Below, piece by piece: positions 7,292 through 15,263 of a stretch of DNA of 64,000 bases. Made by a program: the position numbers and the translations under genes. Origin of the DNA: Pseudonocardia benzenivorans CB1190 (lineage in GTDB: Bacteria > Actinomycetota > Actinomycetes > Mycobacteriales > Pseudonocardiaceae); the NCBI RefSeq assembly GCF_000196675.2, contig NC_015312.1:4836001-4900000 (forward strand). Reading direction: 5' to 3'. Each line of letters opens with the position of its first letter. The stretch's first letter is position 1. The notes beneath the pieces are model-generated. The model was not told the origin of the DNA and searched no databases. It was given only the letters and a program-made list of their open reading frames with translations.

Positions 7292-9244
7292 TCAGGCCGC
7301 CGCGGCCTCCTCGACCGGCAGGCTGCGCAGGATCGCGCGGGCGACGGCGTCGTTGTAGCGCAGGCTCTGTGCGTTCATCCCTGGCCGGGTGAACGCACCC
7401 GCGACCTTCACCTGGGTGTGCGGCCCGACGGCGAACCGGCGCGGGTGGGCGGCGCCGGTCGCGTCGACGACCGCACCGTCGGCGGCCCGGACCTCGATGA
7501 GCCCGGTGTTGCGCAGGACCGTGCCGTCGGCGGCGCGCAGGACGTGTTCGACGACGTCGCCGGACCGCAGCAGCGACGCCAGCAGCGGGTCGGTGCTGCG
7601 GGAGGCGCTCGGGTCGGGGAGCCGGGCGTCGACGAGGATCGTCGAGGTGACGGTATCGGGTGTGGCGGCGCTGCCGGCCCGGAAGACCGCGCTCCCCGGC
7701 CCTGCGTCACCCTCCTCGGGGCCGACCTGCTCGACCCACATCCCGGGCCCGAGGAACCGGACGAGCCCGGCGTCGGCGAGCGCGAGGATCTGGCGCACCC
7801 GGAAGCCGGGCGGGCCGCTGGCGACGCCGTTGAAGAACCCCTGCCACCAGGAGACGTCGCGGGCCTGCGACTCCGGCGTCAAGGCGCTCTCGCCCTGCAG
7901 CCGGGTGAGCTCCCCGTAGATCGACAGCATGGCGACGAAGGCGCCGAGGTGCGGCGTGTGCCGGGGATCGACGTGCTGGCGCAGGTCCTCAGCGATCCGT
8001 GCGACGACCAGCGGCTGCAGGCTGTCGAGGTCGGGCGCGGTGACGCCGTCGAGCGGGCGGTCGAGCGCGTCGAGGTCGAGACGGTCGAGCGGGTCGGGGG
8101 CGAGCTCGGCGAGGAAGGTGTCCATCTGCGGGGTGGCCCAGTCGAGCGCGTCGAACCGGGCGGTGAACGCGTCGAGGTCGAGGGTGACGCGGTCGGGGTG
8201 CCCGGCGACGAGCTCGTGGTACCACCCCCACGCGATCTCCTTGGCGATCAGCGGCCACAACGTCGCCCGCAGGTCGACGGGCCCGGTCGCGGTGTGCACG
8301 CCGATCTGGTCGGGGCCGAAGTAGCGCGGCAGTGGCGGCCGACCCGCACGCAGCGCGTAGTGCGTCTTCGAGTGGTAGGGCGCGCCGCGGGGGCTTCCCG
8401 CCACGAGCACGGGCTCTTGCCCCGACGCGATGTAGCGCAGCCCACCGACGGCGTCGTCGTCGGCCACGAACCGGCCGCCGCGGCCCTCGAAGAGCAGCAC
8501 GACGAGGTCGACGAACGCCAGTCCCAGGCCGCGGACCAGCACCGTCTCCCCCGGTTGGACGACCGACAGGTCGGTGTCGGTCGTCTGTTCCGGCGGCAGG
8601 TACCGCAGCCCGGCGTCGACGGCGCGGGCGAGGAGGGCGCGCTCGTCGTCGGTGGGGACGGCGTCGAGGTGCCCGGAGGCGAGCACGACCGAGTCGGCGC
8701 GGATCGGGACGTCCTCGCCCTCGACGGTCAGCCACTGGTCGTCGCCGGTCTCGGTCAGCCTCGTCGCGCGGCCGGTGTGGACGTGGACGCGCACCCGCGA
8801 CGGCAACGAGGCGACGACGTCGCGCAGCACCCAGCCGAGGTAGCGGCTCTGCAGCCGACGGCTCGGGAACGTGGCGGCGTCGACGGACTCCAGCTCGGCC
8901 CACAGCGCCGGGCCGTAGGCGTCGGCGGTCTCCGTCGGCAGCTCACCGGCGCGGACCCGCTGCACCCACTCCCACAGCGACGGCCCGGGCACGATCGGCC
9001 CGGCGCACACGACAGAGTCGTCGGTGTACATCGTGACGTCGGCGGCCATCGAGTTCATCGCCAGCAGCGGCGACTGCGCGTGCCGCCAGATGCGGCCCGC
9101 ACCCGGCGGGAAGGGGTCGACGAGGTGGACGTCGAGCTCGCCGTCGCCGAACAGCTCGGGCAGGCTCGCGGCGAGGCGCTCCAGGATGCCGGCGCCGCGT
9201 GGCCCGGCGCCGACGATCGCGATCGAGGAGGGACGACGGGGCAT
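7292..9244 (-). CDS. FAD/NAD(P)-binding protein (NAD_binding_9 / lysine N-oxygenase-like)
   Basis: The protein (650 aa) opens with a dinucleotide-binding GAGPRG at residues ~12-17, followed by the acidic strand end DVHLVDPFPPG that binds the adenine ribose. A second nucleotide-binding stretch (SVVLASGHLD) lies near residue 190. The family contains predicted flavoprotein oxidoreductases of unknown substrate. It is transcribed away from the SsuD-like gene and is preceded at 40 bases by a leader peptide of the sulfur type, so a role in sulfur or sulfonate metabolism is inferred. An AAGGA ribosome site precedes the ATG. It converges on the ABC exporter with a 76-bp gap. Confidence 0.78.
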   Translation of the reverse strand: MPRRPSSIAIVGAGPRGAGILERLAASLPELFGDGELDVHLVDPFPPGAGRIWRHAQSPLLAMNSMAADVTMYTDDSVVCAGPIVPGPSLWEWVQRVRAGELPTETADAYGPALWAELESVDAATFPSRRLQSRYLGWVLRDVVASLPSRVRVHVHTGRATRLTETGDDQWLTVEGEDVPIRADSVVLASGHLDAVPTDDERALLARAVDAGLRYLPPEQTTDTDLSVVQPGETVLVRGLGLAFVDLVVLLFEGRGGRFVADDDAVGGLRYIASGQEPVLVAGSPRGAPYHSKTHYALRAGRPPLPRYFGPDQIGVHTATGPVDLRATLWPLIAKEIAWGWYHELVAGHPDRVTLDLDAFTARFDALDWATPQMDTFLAELAPDPLDRLDLDALDRPLDGVTAPDLDSLQPLVVARIAEDLRQHVDPRHTPHLGAFVAMLSIYGELTRLQGESALTPESQARDVSWWQGFFNGVASGPPGFRVRQILALADAGLVRFLGPGMWVEQVGPEEGDAGPGSAVFRAGSAATPDTVTSTILVDARLPDPSASRSTDPLLASLLRSGDVVEHVLRAADGTVLRNTGLIEVRAADGAVVDATGAAHPRRFAVGPHTQVKVAGAFTRPGMNAQSLRYNDAVARAILRSLPVEEAAAA

Positions 9245-9284
9245 GACGGTCCTTGCGGCCGGGGACGGGTGGGCGGGGGGCGCG

Positions 9285-9356
9285 TCAGCCCGTCAACGCC
9301 GCGCTGGTCCGGCAGAAGTCGACGTGGCGGCGGCGGGCCAGCAGCGTCACGGGCAT
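9285..9356 (-). CDS. Leader peptide with RRRHVDF core upstream of the flavoprotein
   Basis: This 23-codon ORF reads towards the flavoprotein gene and stops 40 bases before its ATG. Its core ARRRHVDFCRTSAAL matches the recurring pattern of actinobacterial short leader ORFs (basic pair, HVDF/HVDL, then S-A and often Cys) found ahead of sulfur-assimilation genes. A cysteine sits at residue 15. A start 13 codons upstream (ATG at 9395) is also possible. Known: such leaders in actinobacteria are linked to cysteine-responsive attenuation. Regulation of this particular gene is inference. Confidence 0.7.
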   Translation of the reverse strand: MPVTLLARRRHVDFCRTSAALTG

Positions 9357-9506
9357 GCGGGGGCCCCGGCGCGCGTCGTTCCGGTCACCGGACATCGTCT
9401 TCGAGGGTAGGCGTCGCGACCGGGGTGCGCACCGTCGTCGGTACCGCGAGATCGTCACACCGGGCACGCGGTTGACCGGGCGCGGCCGCGATGCTGCAGT
9501 GGAGGG

Positions 9507-9596
9507 GTGACTCCCGGCCCGGGGACGGCACTGGTGACGCGCCGGCACGTCGACTTCGGTCGCGTGTGGTCGGCGGCCTGTCGACGGTCCCGCTGA
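9507..9596 (+). CDS. Leader peptide with RRHVDF core upstream of the SsuD-like monooxygenase
   Basis: This is a short ORF of 29 codons from the GTG at 9507, or 20 from the GTG at 9534. Its core is TRRHVDFGRVWSAACR, with cysteine 5 residues from the C-terminus, a close fit to the actinobacterial sulfur leader pattern. It stops 40 bases before the monooxygenase ATG. GGAGG at 9501 is too close to the first GTG; GGGGA at 9521 is better spaced for the second, so the shorter peptide may be the real product. Ribosome stalling at the Cys codon under cysteine shortage is the likely mode, by analogy. Confidence 0.78.
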   Translation: MTPGPGTALVTRRHVDFGRVWSAACRRSR

Positions 9597-9636
9597 CAGC
9601 CCCCCTGCCCGTCCCCGACCATCCAGGAGCACACCC

Positions 9637-10734
9637 ATGCCCGTCGAGTTCCTCGGCATCGGCGCCACCAACGACGGGACCGAGACCCACGCCCGGTCCG
9701 GCCCCGCCTTCGACAAGGACTTCACCCTCGCGCTCGCCCGCGCCCACGAGGAGAGCGGCTGGGACCGCGTCCTCACGGCGTACTCGTCGGGCAGCCCCGA
9801 CCCCGCGCAGGCCGCCGCCTACATCGCCGACCACACCGAGCGGCTGCAGCTGCTGCTCGCCCACCGGCCCAACGTCTCGGCGCCCACGTTCGCCGCGAAG
9901 ACCGTCGCGACCCTCGACCAGATCAGTGACGGCCGGCTCACCCTGCACGTGATCACCGGTGGCAACGACCACGAGCAGCAGCGGGAGGGCGACACCCTGC
10001 CCAAGGACCGCCGCTACGACCGCACCCGCGAGGCGATCCAGATCCTCAAGCTCGCATGGACGTCGCGAGAGCCGTTCGACTACCACGGCGAGCACTACGA
10101 CATCGCCGACTTCGTCCTCGACGTCGAGCCCGCGCAGAAGCCCCGGCCGCGGATCAGCTTCGGGGGGTCGTCGCAGGCGGCGTACCGGGTGGGCGCGGAG
10201 GAGGCCGACATCTACGCGCTGTGGGGCGAGCCGCTCGCGGGCACCGCCGAGCAGATCGCGACGATCACCGCGCTCGCGCGGGCCGCCGGCCGGCCTGCGC
10301 CGACGTTCCAGGTGGCGTTCCGGCCGATCCTGGGCCGCACCGAGGAGGAGGCCTGGGAGAAGGCGTACGCCACGGTCGCGCGGATCCGGGAGCGCACCGC
10401 GGGCGGGACGACACCGCTCACGCGCCGGCACTCGCTCACCGCCCCGGAGAACGCGGGCTCGCAGCGGCTGCTCGCCGCGGCCGGGTCGGGCGAACGTCAC
10501 GACCGGGCACTGTGGACGGTCACCGCCGCGGCCACGGGCGGCGCGGGCAACTCGACGGCGCTCGTCGGCACGCCAGAGACGGTCGCCGCCGCCCTGCTCG
10601 ACTACTACGACCTCGGCGTCCGGATCCTCTCCGCGCGCGGGTACGACCTGCTCGAGGACGCCCGCGAGTTCGGCCGCGAGGTGATCCCGCTCGTCCGCGC
10701 CGAGGTCGCCCGGCGCGACGCCGCCGCGGCCTGA
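9637..10734 (+). CDS. SsuD-like FMNH2-dependent alkanesulfonate monooxygenase (LLM class)
   Basis: The protein (365 aa) belongs to the bacterial-luciferase-like (beta/alpha)8 family. It should release sulfite and an aldehyde from alkanesulfonates using reduced flavin supplied by a partner reductase. Family features are visible: an N-terminal strand with EFLGIGATNDGTE, SDGRLTLHVITGG near residue 100, RYDRTREAIQILK near 127, and FGGSSQAAYRVGAEEADIY near 172-190, typical of SsuD and its dimethylsulfone/FMNH2 relatives. An AGGAG ribosome site lies 8 bases before the ATG. The Cys-type leader ORF upstream and the sulfur genes in the first kilobases support a role in sulfur scavenging. The exact substrate is not fixed by sequence. 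Confidence 0.85.
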   Translation: MPVEFLGIGATNDGTETHARSGPAFDKDFTLALARAHEESGWDRVLTAYSSGSPDPAQAAAYIADHTERLQLLLAHRPNVSAPTFAAKTVATLDQISDGRLTLHVITGGNDHEQQREGDTLPKDRRYDRTREAIQILKLAWTSREPFDYHGEHYDIADFVLDVEPAQKPRPRISFGGSSQAAYRVGAEEADIYALWGEPLAGTAEQIATITALARAAGRPAPTFQVAFRPILGRTEEEAWEKAYATVARIRERTAGGTTPLTRRHSLTAPENAGSQRLLAAAGSGERHDRALWTVTAAATGGAGNSTALVGTPETVAAALLDYYDLGVRILSARGYDLLEDAREFGREVIPLVRAEVARRDAAAA

Positions 10735-10827
10735 CCCGGCGCCGCTCGCGCGGCGGCCGTAACGGCCGGGCGGGCGCGGGCGATTCCACGAGCCGACGGG
10801 CGGTCGCTGGGGCGTCGCCCGTCGCCG

Positions 10828-10855
10828 GGTCCGGGCCGGGCGACCGGCCCGGACC
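10828..10855 (+). terminator. 10-bp GC hairpin after the monooxygenase
   Basis: GGTCCGGGCC and GGCCCGGACC form a perfect 10-bp stem with an 8-base loop about 95 bases after the stop. No T-tract follows. It is a plausible terminator between the SsuD-like gene and the membrane-protein gene. Confidence 0.45.
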
Positions 10856-10982
10856 TCGGGCGGACCAACCGTAACGGTGTGGTCGTTCCCGGCGAGTGCA
10901 CTGCTGCCAGCACTCCCGGCGCCGGGAGAACGCACGCTCCGCCGCCGCGGGACTCCGCACGCGATCGGAGGAGCGTCTCGTC

Positions 10983-11396
10983 ATGAGCACCGCCAACGTC
11001 ACTCGTCCCGGCAGCGTCACCGTGGTCGTCGTCCTGACATGGATCTCGGCGGTCCTGCAGATCCTCATCGGCGTCATGCTGCTGGTCGTCGCGGCCGCCG
11101 TCGCCCCGGACGTCGACCTCACCGTCGGGCGCGGAACCGTGGTCGCGATCGGGATCCTCGTGCTGCTCGTCGGCATCGTCACCGCGGCGGTCGCCTCGCG
11201 GCTGGGCAAGGGCGGCAACGGCGCCCGGATCCTGGTGTCGGTGCTGGAGGTGCTGCAGGTGGCGGGCGCGCTCGCGACCCTGTTCACCTACGGGCGCACC
11301 GGCCCCGGTTCCGGCGCGATCGGCACCATCGCCATCGCGGTGCTGATCCTGGTCCTGCTGTGGAACCGGCGGGCCGACGCGTTCTTCACCCGCTGA
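10983..11396 (+). CDS. Small four-helix membrane protein of unknown function
   Basis: The protein (137 aa) has four predicted membrane helices, at about residues 12-40, 50-70, 82-102 and 113-132, with a short polar C-terminus. The ATG at 10983 is chosen because it follows a strong GGAGGAG site at 10966-10972; an in-frame GTG 29 codons upstream adds a Cys/Arg-rich stretch with no ribosome site. I recognise no characterised family. The upstream region contains two copies of CCGTAACGG about 110 bases apart. Confidence 0.7.
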   Translation: MSTANVTRPGSVTVVVVLTWISAVLQILIGVMLLVVAAAVAPDVDLTVGRGTVVAIGILVLLVGIVTAAVASRLGKGGNGARILVSVLEVLQVAGALATLFTYGRTGPGSGAIGTIAIAVLILVLLWNRRADAFFTR

Positions 11397-11412
11397 CCGT
11401 CGCACCTCGTGG

Positions 11413-11950
11413 TCAGCCGCGCGGGACCAGCTCGACGCTGCCCTGCAGGACGGTCGCGCCGTCCGAGCGGGTCGAGCGGAAGCCGATCACGTGCCCGGCC
11501 GGGTCCGGCCGTGGGTCGGTGCGGTGCACGGTGACGGTCTCGCCGGGCACGACCATGCCCGTGAACCGCGTCGCGAGACGGCCGACGGTCCACCGCCCGA
11601 GGTCCTGGTCGTCGAGGACCGCGGTGACCGCCCGGGCCATGGTCTCGGTGCCGTGCACCACGATGTCCGGGAGCCCCGACGCGTGGGCGAGCCGGATGTC
11701 GGTGTGGATGGGGTTCCAGATCGTCGAGCACTCGGTGTCGACGGTCGGGCCCTCGCGGGTCACGCCGTCGTCGCGGTGCGGCCGCAGCTCGCCCGCTCCT
11801 CGGTCCTCGGTCCTCGGTCCTCGGGGCGCAGGGCCAGACCCGGACCGGCGGCCGGCCCGGGGCCCTGCCCGTCGATCGTCACGCCCGGGTACACGCAGGT
11901 GTAGTACGTCGTGACGGCGTAGCGGCCCGACGGGAGGCCGCTGCGAGGTG
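11413..11950 (-). pseudogene. Broken MaoC-type double-hotdog acyl dehydratase
   Basis: An ORF at 11413-11763 (116 codons from a GTG without a ribosome site) encodes a MaoC-like C-terminal hotdog domain with IWNPIHTD and the VVHGTETMA helix. Upstream, a different frame (roughly 11830-11950) encodes GRYAVTTYYTCVYPGVTIDG, which looks like the end of the N-terminal hotdog domain of the same two-domain family. The two pieces are separated by four tandem 7-bp repeats and differ by one frame. The beginning of the N-terminal domain is missing and no start is evident. I read this as a 5'-truncated, frameshifted remnant. The alternative is that the 116-residue ORF is a functional single-domain protein. 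Confidence 0.6.
11797..11824 (+). repeat. Four tandem 7-bp repeats (TCCTCGG)
   Basis: Four perfect copies lie exactly where the reading frame of the MaoC remnant is interrupted. Gain of one copy or loss of two would bring the two halves into one frame. Confidence 0.9.
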
Positions 11951-12007
11951 CCGGGTGTCGTCCCGGGGGGTGCTGGTCACCGGTCGCCTCCTCGGCTGTG
12001 TCGCGTC

Positions 12008-12042
12008 GTCGTCGGCCCGATCGGGTCGTCGGCCCGATCGGG
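12008..12042 (+). repeat. Two 17-bp tandem copies containing CCCGATCGGG palindromes
   Basis: The 17-base unit is repeated twice, and each copy carries the palindrome CCCGATCGGG (12016-12025, 12033-12042). It lies just 3' of the thioesterase gene. It could be a processing or termination signal or a protein-binding site; the sequence alone does not decide. Confidence 0.7.
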
Positions 12043-12053
12043 ATGCCTCACGG

Positions 12054-12476
12054 TCAGGGCAGGACCGCCTGCGTCTGGGTGACCCGGGCGACCAGCCGAT
12101 CCCGCGGGTCGCGCAGCTCGGTGTCGACGACGATCGTCGTGCGTCCGCGGTGCAGCGGCCGCGCGACGGCCTCGACGTAGCCCTCGACCACCGGGCGCAG
12201 GAAGTTCGTCGCCGAGGAGATCGTCGCCGTGCCCGTCGCGCCGTCCGGCAGGTTGAGGAACGCCACCCAGCCGCCCGCGGTGTCGGCCAACGCCATCAGC
12301 GCGCCGCCGTGGAGCACCCCGGCCGTGGTCGTGCGGGTGGGATGCCAGTCCAGGCGCAGCCGCACCTCGTCCGGTCCCGCCGCGACGGCGGTGGCGCCGA
12401 TCAGTGCCGCGAAGGGCATGGCGGAGTGGAGGAACGCGTTCGGGTCGTCGGCAGGGTCCTCGGTGACGTCGGCCAT
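12054..12476 (-). CDS. PaaI-family hotdog acyl-CoA thioesterase
   Basis: The protein (140 aa) is a single-domain hotdog thioesterase that hydrolyses acyl- or aryl-CoA esters. It has the family core VLHGGALMALADTAGG near residues 53-68, where the HGG turn and the acidic residue on the following helix form the active site at the dimer interface, and then the strand segment SATNFLRPVVEG. The length is normal. It is divergent from an enoyl-CoA hydratase gene 79 bases away and lies beside a MaoC remnant, which suggests an acyl-CoA degradation neighbourhood. The substrate is not predictable. Confidence 0.8.
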   Translation of the reverse strand: MADVTEDPADDPNAFLHSAMPFAALIGATAVAAGPDEVRLRLDWHPTRTTTAGVLHGGALMALADTAGGWVAFLNLPDGATGTATISSATNFLRPVVEGYVEAVARPLHRGRTTIVVDTELRDPRDRLVARVTQTQAVLP

Positions 12477-12555
12477 CCCCGCAGCCTGCCACGGGTGATC
12501 GTGACGTGTGTCCGGGCGTGGGACCGGCGCGCACGGCGTCGGCTACGGTCCGGCC

Positions 12556-13353
12556 ATGACCCCTCCCGACGCCGACGCCGCCCCCTCGGAGCTCGTCCAC
12601 CTCGACGTCACCGCGGGCGTCGCGACGATCACGCTCGACTCCCCCGGCAACCGCAACGCGCTGTCCGCCCAGCTGCGCCGCGAGCTGCTCGATCGGCTGG
12701 AGCGCGCGATCGCCGACGAGACCGCGCGGGTGATCGTGCTGTCGCACACCGGGTCCGTCTTCTGCTCGGGCATGGATCTCAAGGAGACCCGCGGCGCGGG
12801 CGCCGACCAGCAGGGGATCAACGAGGTCCCGGCGATCCTCGAGACGGTGTGGAGCTCGCCGAAGCCGGTCGTCGCCCGGGTCGGCGGGGCCGCGCGGGCG
12901 GGCGGCGTCGGCCTCGTCGCCGCCGCCGACATCGCGGTCGCCGTCGACCGGGCGACGTTCGCGTTCACCGAGGTCCGGCTCGGGCTGGTGCCGGCCGTCA
13001 TCTCGGTGACGGTCCTGCCGCGGCTGCTCCCCCGCGCGGCGCACGAGCTGTTCCTCACCGCGGAGGTGTTCGACGCACCGCGCGCCGCGGCGATCGGGTT
13101 GATCAACGCGTCCGTCCCGGCCGACGAGCTCGACGCGGCCGTCGACCGTTACGTGGCCGCGCTGAAGCTGGGCGCGCCGGCGGCGCTGGCCGGAACCAAG
13201 GAGATGCTGCGCGCCGAGCGGCCGTCGTCGATGCGCGAGGACTTCGCGCAGATGCAGGAGCTGTCGGCGTCGTACTTCGCCGGTCCCGACGGCCAGGAGG
13301 GGATGCGGGCCTTCGCCGAGAAGCGCAGCCCCTCCTGGGTCGTGCCGGACTGA
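12556..13353 (+). CDS. Enoyl-CoA hydratase/isomerase (crotonase) family protein
   Basis: The protein (265 aa) shows the crotonase fold markers: SGMDLKE near residue 74 (first oxyanion-hole loop), then GGAARAGGVGLVAAADIAVA near residues 112-131 (second oxyanion loop and helix), and EVRLGLVPA near 142. The usual catalytic Glu after the second loop cannot be assigned with confidence, so hydratase, isomerase or hydrolase activity all remain possible. The ATG at 12556 is chosen because the homologous core begins shortly after; an upstream start at 12508 adds 16 Gly-rich residues. Confidence 0.8.
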   Translation: MTPPDADAAPSELVHLDVTAGVATITLDSPGNRNALSAQLRRELLDRLERAIADETARVIVLSHTGSVFCSGMDLKETRGAGADQQGINEVPAILETVWSSPKPVVARVGGAARAGGVGLVAAADIAVAVDRATFAFTEVRLGLVPAVISVTVLPRLLPRAAHELFLTAEVFDAPRAAAIGLINASVPADELDAAVDRYVAALKLGAPAALAGTKEMLRAERPSSMREDFAQMQELSASYFAGPDGQEGMRAFAEKRSPSWVVPD

Positions 13354-13361
13354 CCTAGCAC

Positions 13362-13964
13362 CTAGCCGCGGGTCCAGCCAGGGTCGCGGCCGCTGGCACC
13401 GACCGCCCGCTCGAACGCGGGCGCGTCGGGACGGACCGGCACCTCGGCGCCGAACCAGCCGCCCTCGCGGCCCATCGGCGCGACCGCGAGGATCCCCTCC
13501 AGTACCGCCTCGCCCAGCGCCGCGGGGACGTCGAGGTCGCGCCCGGTCGCGGCGGCGACGTCCCAGGCATGGACGGCGAACTCGGAGGTCATCATCTGGC
13601 CGATCACGGCCGCGGGCATCGGCGATCCACCCATGTGCGAGTCGCCGTCCCACACCCCGGGCTCGGCCCACGCCCTGGCCGTGGCCTCGCCCTCCTCGGC
13701 GCAGCGGGCAGCCCACTCGGACTCCGGCACGCCGATGAGGAACGGCGCGCCGTCCTCGATCTTCCAGCTCTCGTCCCACGGTTCGCGGGTCGCCGAGCGC
13801 TGGGCGAGGACGAGCCCGAAGGCGATGTGGTTGACGACCTCGCGCACGGTGAACTCGGCGCACGGCGACGGGTCGCCGTATCGCTCGACGGGTGTCCCAC
13901 CGATGACCGAGACCGCGAGGTCGATGCTCTGGCGCATGTGGTCTGTGTGGTCCATGACGACCAT
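13362..13964 (-). CDS. TIGR03086-type DinB/maleylpyruvate-isomerase-like metal-binding protein
   Basis: The protein (about 200 aa) belongs to the DinB-like four-helix family common in actinobacteria. The N-terminal pattern SPCAEFTVREVVNHI is typical: the His-containing helix is the first metal ligand, and SEFAVHAWDVAAATG near residue 130 supplies further ligand histidines. Some relatives are mycothiol-dependent isomerases or transferases; most are uncharacterised. Two ATGs (13964, 13955) are nearly equivalent. It is divergent from the sirtuin gene with 69 bases between. Confidence 0.75.
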   Translation of the reverse strand: MVVMDHTDHMRQSIDLAVSVIGGTPVERYGDPSPCAEFTVREVVNHIAFGLVLAQRSATREPWDESWKIEDGAPFLIGVPESEWAARCAEEGEATARAWAEPGVWDGDSHMGGSPMPAAVIGQMMTSEFAVHAWDVAAATGRDLDVPAALGEAVLEGILAVAPMGREGGWFGAEVPVRPDAPAFERAVGASGRDPGWTRG

Positions 13965-14033
13965 GCTGCTCGGGCACCGGCCCGCGGTCTTGTAGGAACG
14001 CGACACCTCGCCGCGGCGCCTACCCTGGACGTC

Positions 14034-14882
14034 GTGACCGCCGTTCCCGCCGCGCCCGCGGTGTCGCACGATCCCACCGCGGCCCTGGAACTGCTGCTGG
14101 GGCGCCCGCTCGTCGCCCTCACCGGCGCGGGTCTGTCGACCGACTCCGGCATCCCCGACTACCGCGGGCCGAACTCGCCCGCACGCGCCCCGATGACCTT
14201 CGGCGAGTTCCGCTCGGGGCCCGCCGCCCGCCGCCGCTACTGGGCCCGCAGCCACGTCGGCTGGTCGCGGATGCGCCATGCCGTGCCCAACGCCGGACAC
14301 CACGCGCTGGCCGCCCTGGAGGACGCCGGGGTGCTGCGGTCGGTGATCACCCAGAACGTCGACGGGCTGCACGGTGCCGCCGGCAGCCGCGACGTCGTCG
14401 ACCTGCACGGACGGATCGACGAGGTGGTCTGCCTCGACTGCCGCGCCGTCACCGCCCGCGACGTGCTGCAGGCCAGGCTGGCCGCGCTCAACCCGGGCTT
14501 CGCCGAGGCCGCGGTCGCCGCGGAGGCCGCCCCGGACGGCGACGCGGTGCTCGACGACACCGACGGCTTCGTCGTCGCCGACTGCGCGGCGTGCGGTGGT
14601 GTGCTCAAGCCGCACGTGGTGTTCTTCGGCGAGAACGTCCCGCGCGAGCGGGTCGAGCGCTCCTACGGGCTGGTCGAAGGACTTGCCGCCTGCGGGGGTG
14701 CGCTGCTCGTCGCCGGGTCGTCGTTGACCGTGATGTCCGGACTGCGGTTCGTCAAACGCGCCCGCGCGCTCGACGTCCCGGTCGTGATCGTCAACCGCGG
14801 CGCGACGCGCGGCGACCCGCTCGCGACGCTGCGGGTCGACGCCGGGTGCTCCGAGACCCTCGTCGCGCTGGCCGCGGCCTGA
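14034..14882 (+). CDS. SIR2-family NAD-dependent protein deacylase (sirtuin)
   Basis: The protein (282 aa) transfers acyl groups from lysine to NAD-derived ADP-ribose. It has the NAD-binding GAGLSTDSGIPDYRGP (~residues 31-46), TQNVDGLH (~107), the catalytic His125 in DLHGRIDE, and a zinc knuckle of Cys133-x2-Cys136 with Cys184-x2-Cys187. A longer than usual insert (~45 residues) separates the two Cys pairs. FFGENVP and GSSLTVMSGLR complete the Rossmann half. The GTG start at 14034 is chosen from homology; the frame extends far upstream only because of GC bias. Confidence 0.9.
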   Translation: MTAVPAAPAVSHDPTAALELLLGRPLVALTGAGLSTDSGIPDYRGPNSPARAPMTFGEFRSGPAARRRYWARSHVGWSRMRHAVPNAGHHALAALEDAGVLRSVITQNVDGLHGAAGSRDVVDLHGRIDEVVCLDCRAVTARDVLQARLAALNPGFAEAAVAAEAAPDGDAVLDDTDGFVVADCAACGGVLKPHVVFFGENVPRERVERSYGLVEGLAACGGALLVAGSSLTVMSGLRFVKRARALDVPVVIVNRGATRGDPLATLRVDAGCSETLVALAAA

Positions 14883-14900
14883 GCCCGCCGCCGGGGCGGG

Positions 14901-15263
14901 TCAGGTCCGGCCGGTCAGCACGATCCGCAGCGGGCGCTCGCCGTGCGAGGTCGCGACCGCCGCGTCGGCCAGCACGTCCAGCAGCCGCTCGTGCCCGTCG
15001 GCGTCGGTGGCCGCGAGCGTCGCCGGGTCGTCCCACACGAGCACGACCTCGCCCGGCGGCAGCCAGGACAGGTCGGTGAGGACGTCGCGCAGCGCGTCGA
15101 GGTTGTGCCCGAACCAGTCGGGCACGTCGAGCTGCGCCGCGACCGCCGCGTAGAAGCCGCTCCGGTCGGCGGGCCCGTCGACTTCGACCACCCGTGCGCC
15201 GCAACGCCGGGCCGTGTCGGCGACCTGCCCCGCCTCGCGCGGGCTGCACTGGAGAACGCTCAC
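14901..15263 (-). CDS. Barstar-family ribonuclease inhibitor
   Basis: The protein (120 aa) matches the barstar fold: the central DWFGHNLDALRDVLTDLSW (residues ~49-67) is the inhibitory helix-loop that plugs the active site of barnase-type ribonucleases, and the C-terminal strand LRIVLTGRT closes the sheet. It has no signal peptide, so it acts in the cytoplasm. It lies 117 bases downstream of a secreted guanyl-ribonuclease gene on the same strand, the classical enzyme/immunity pairing. Binding to that enzyme is inferred from adjacency. Confidence 0.88.
   Translation of the reverse strand: MSVLQCSPREAGQVADTARRCGARVVEVDGPADRSGFYAAVAAQLDVPDWFGHNLDALRDVLTDLSWLPPGEVVLVWDDPATLAATDADGHERLLDVLADAAVATSHGERPLRIVLTGRT

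Noticed and set aside
10896..10982. Upstream Cys-Cys-containing start for the small membrane protein, or another leader peptide
   Set aside because: No RRHVDF core and no ribosome site; the ATG at 10983 has a strong one.
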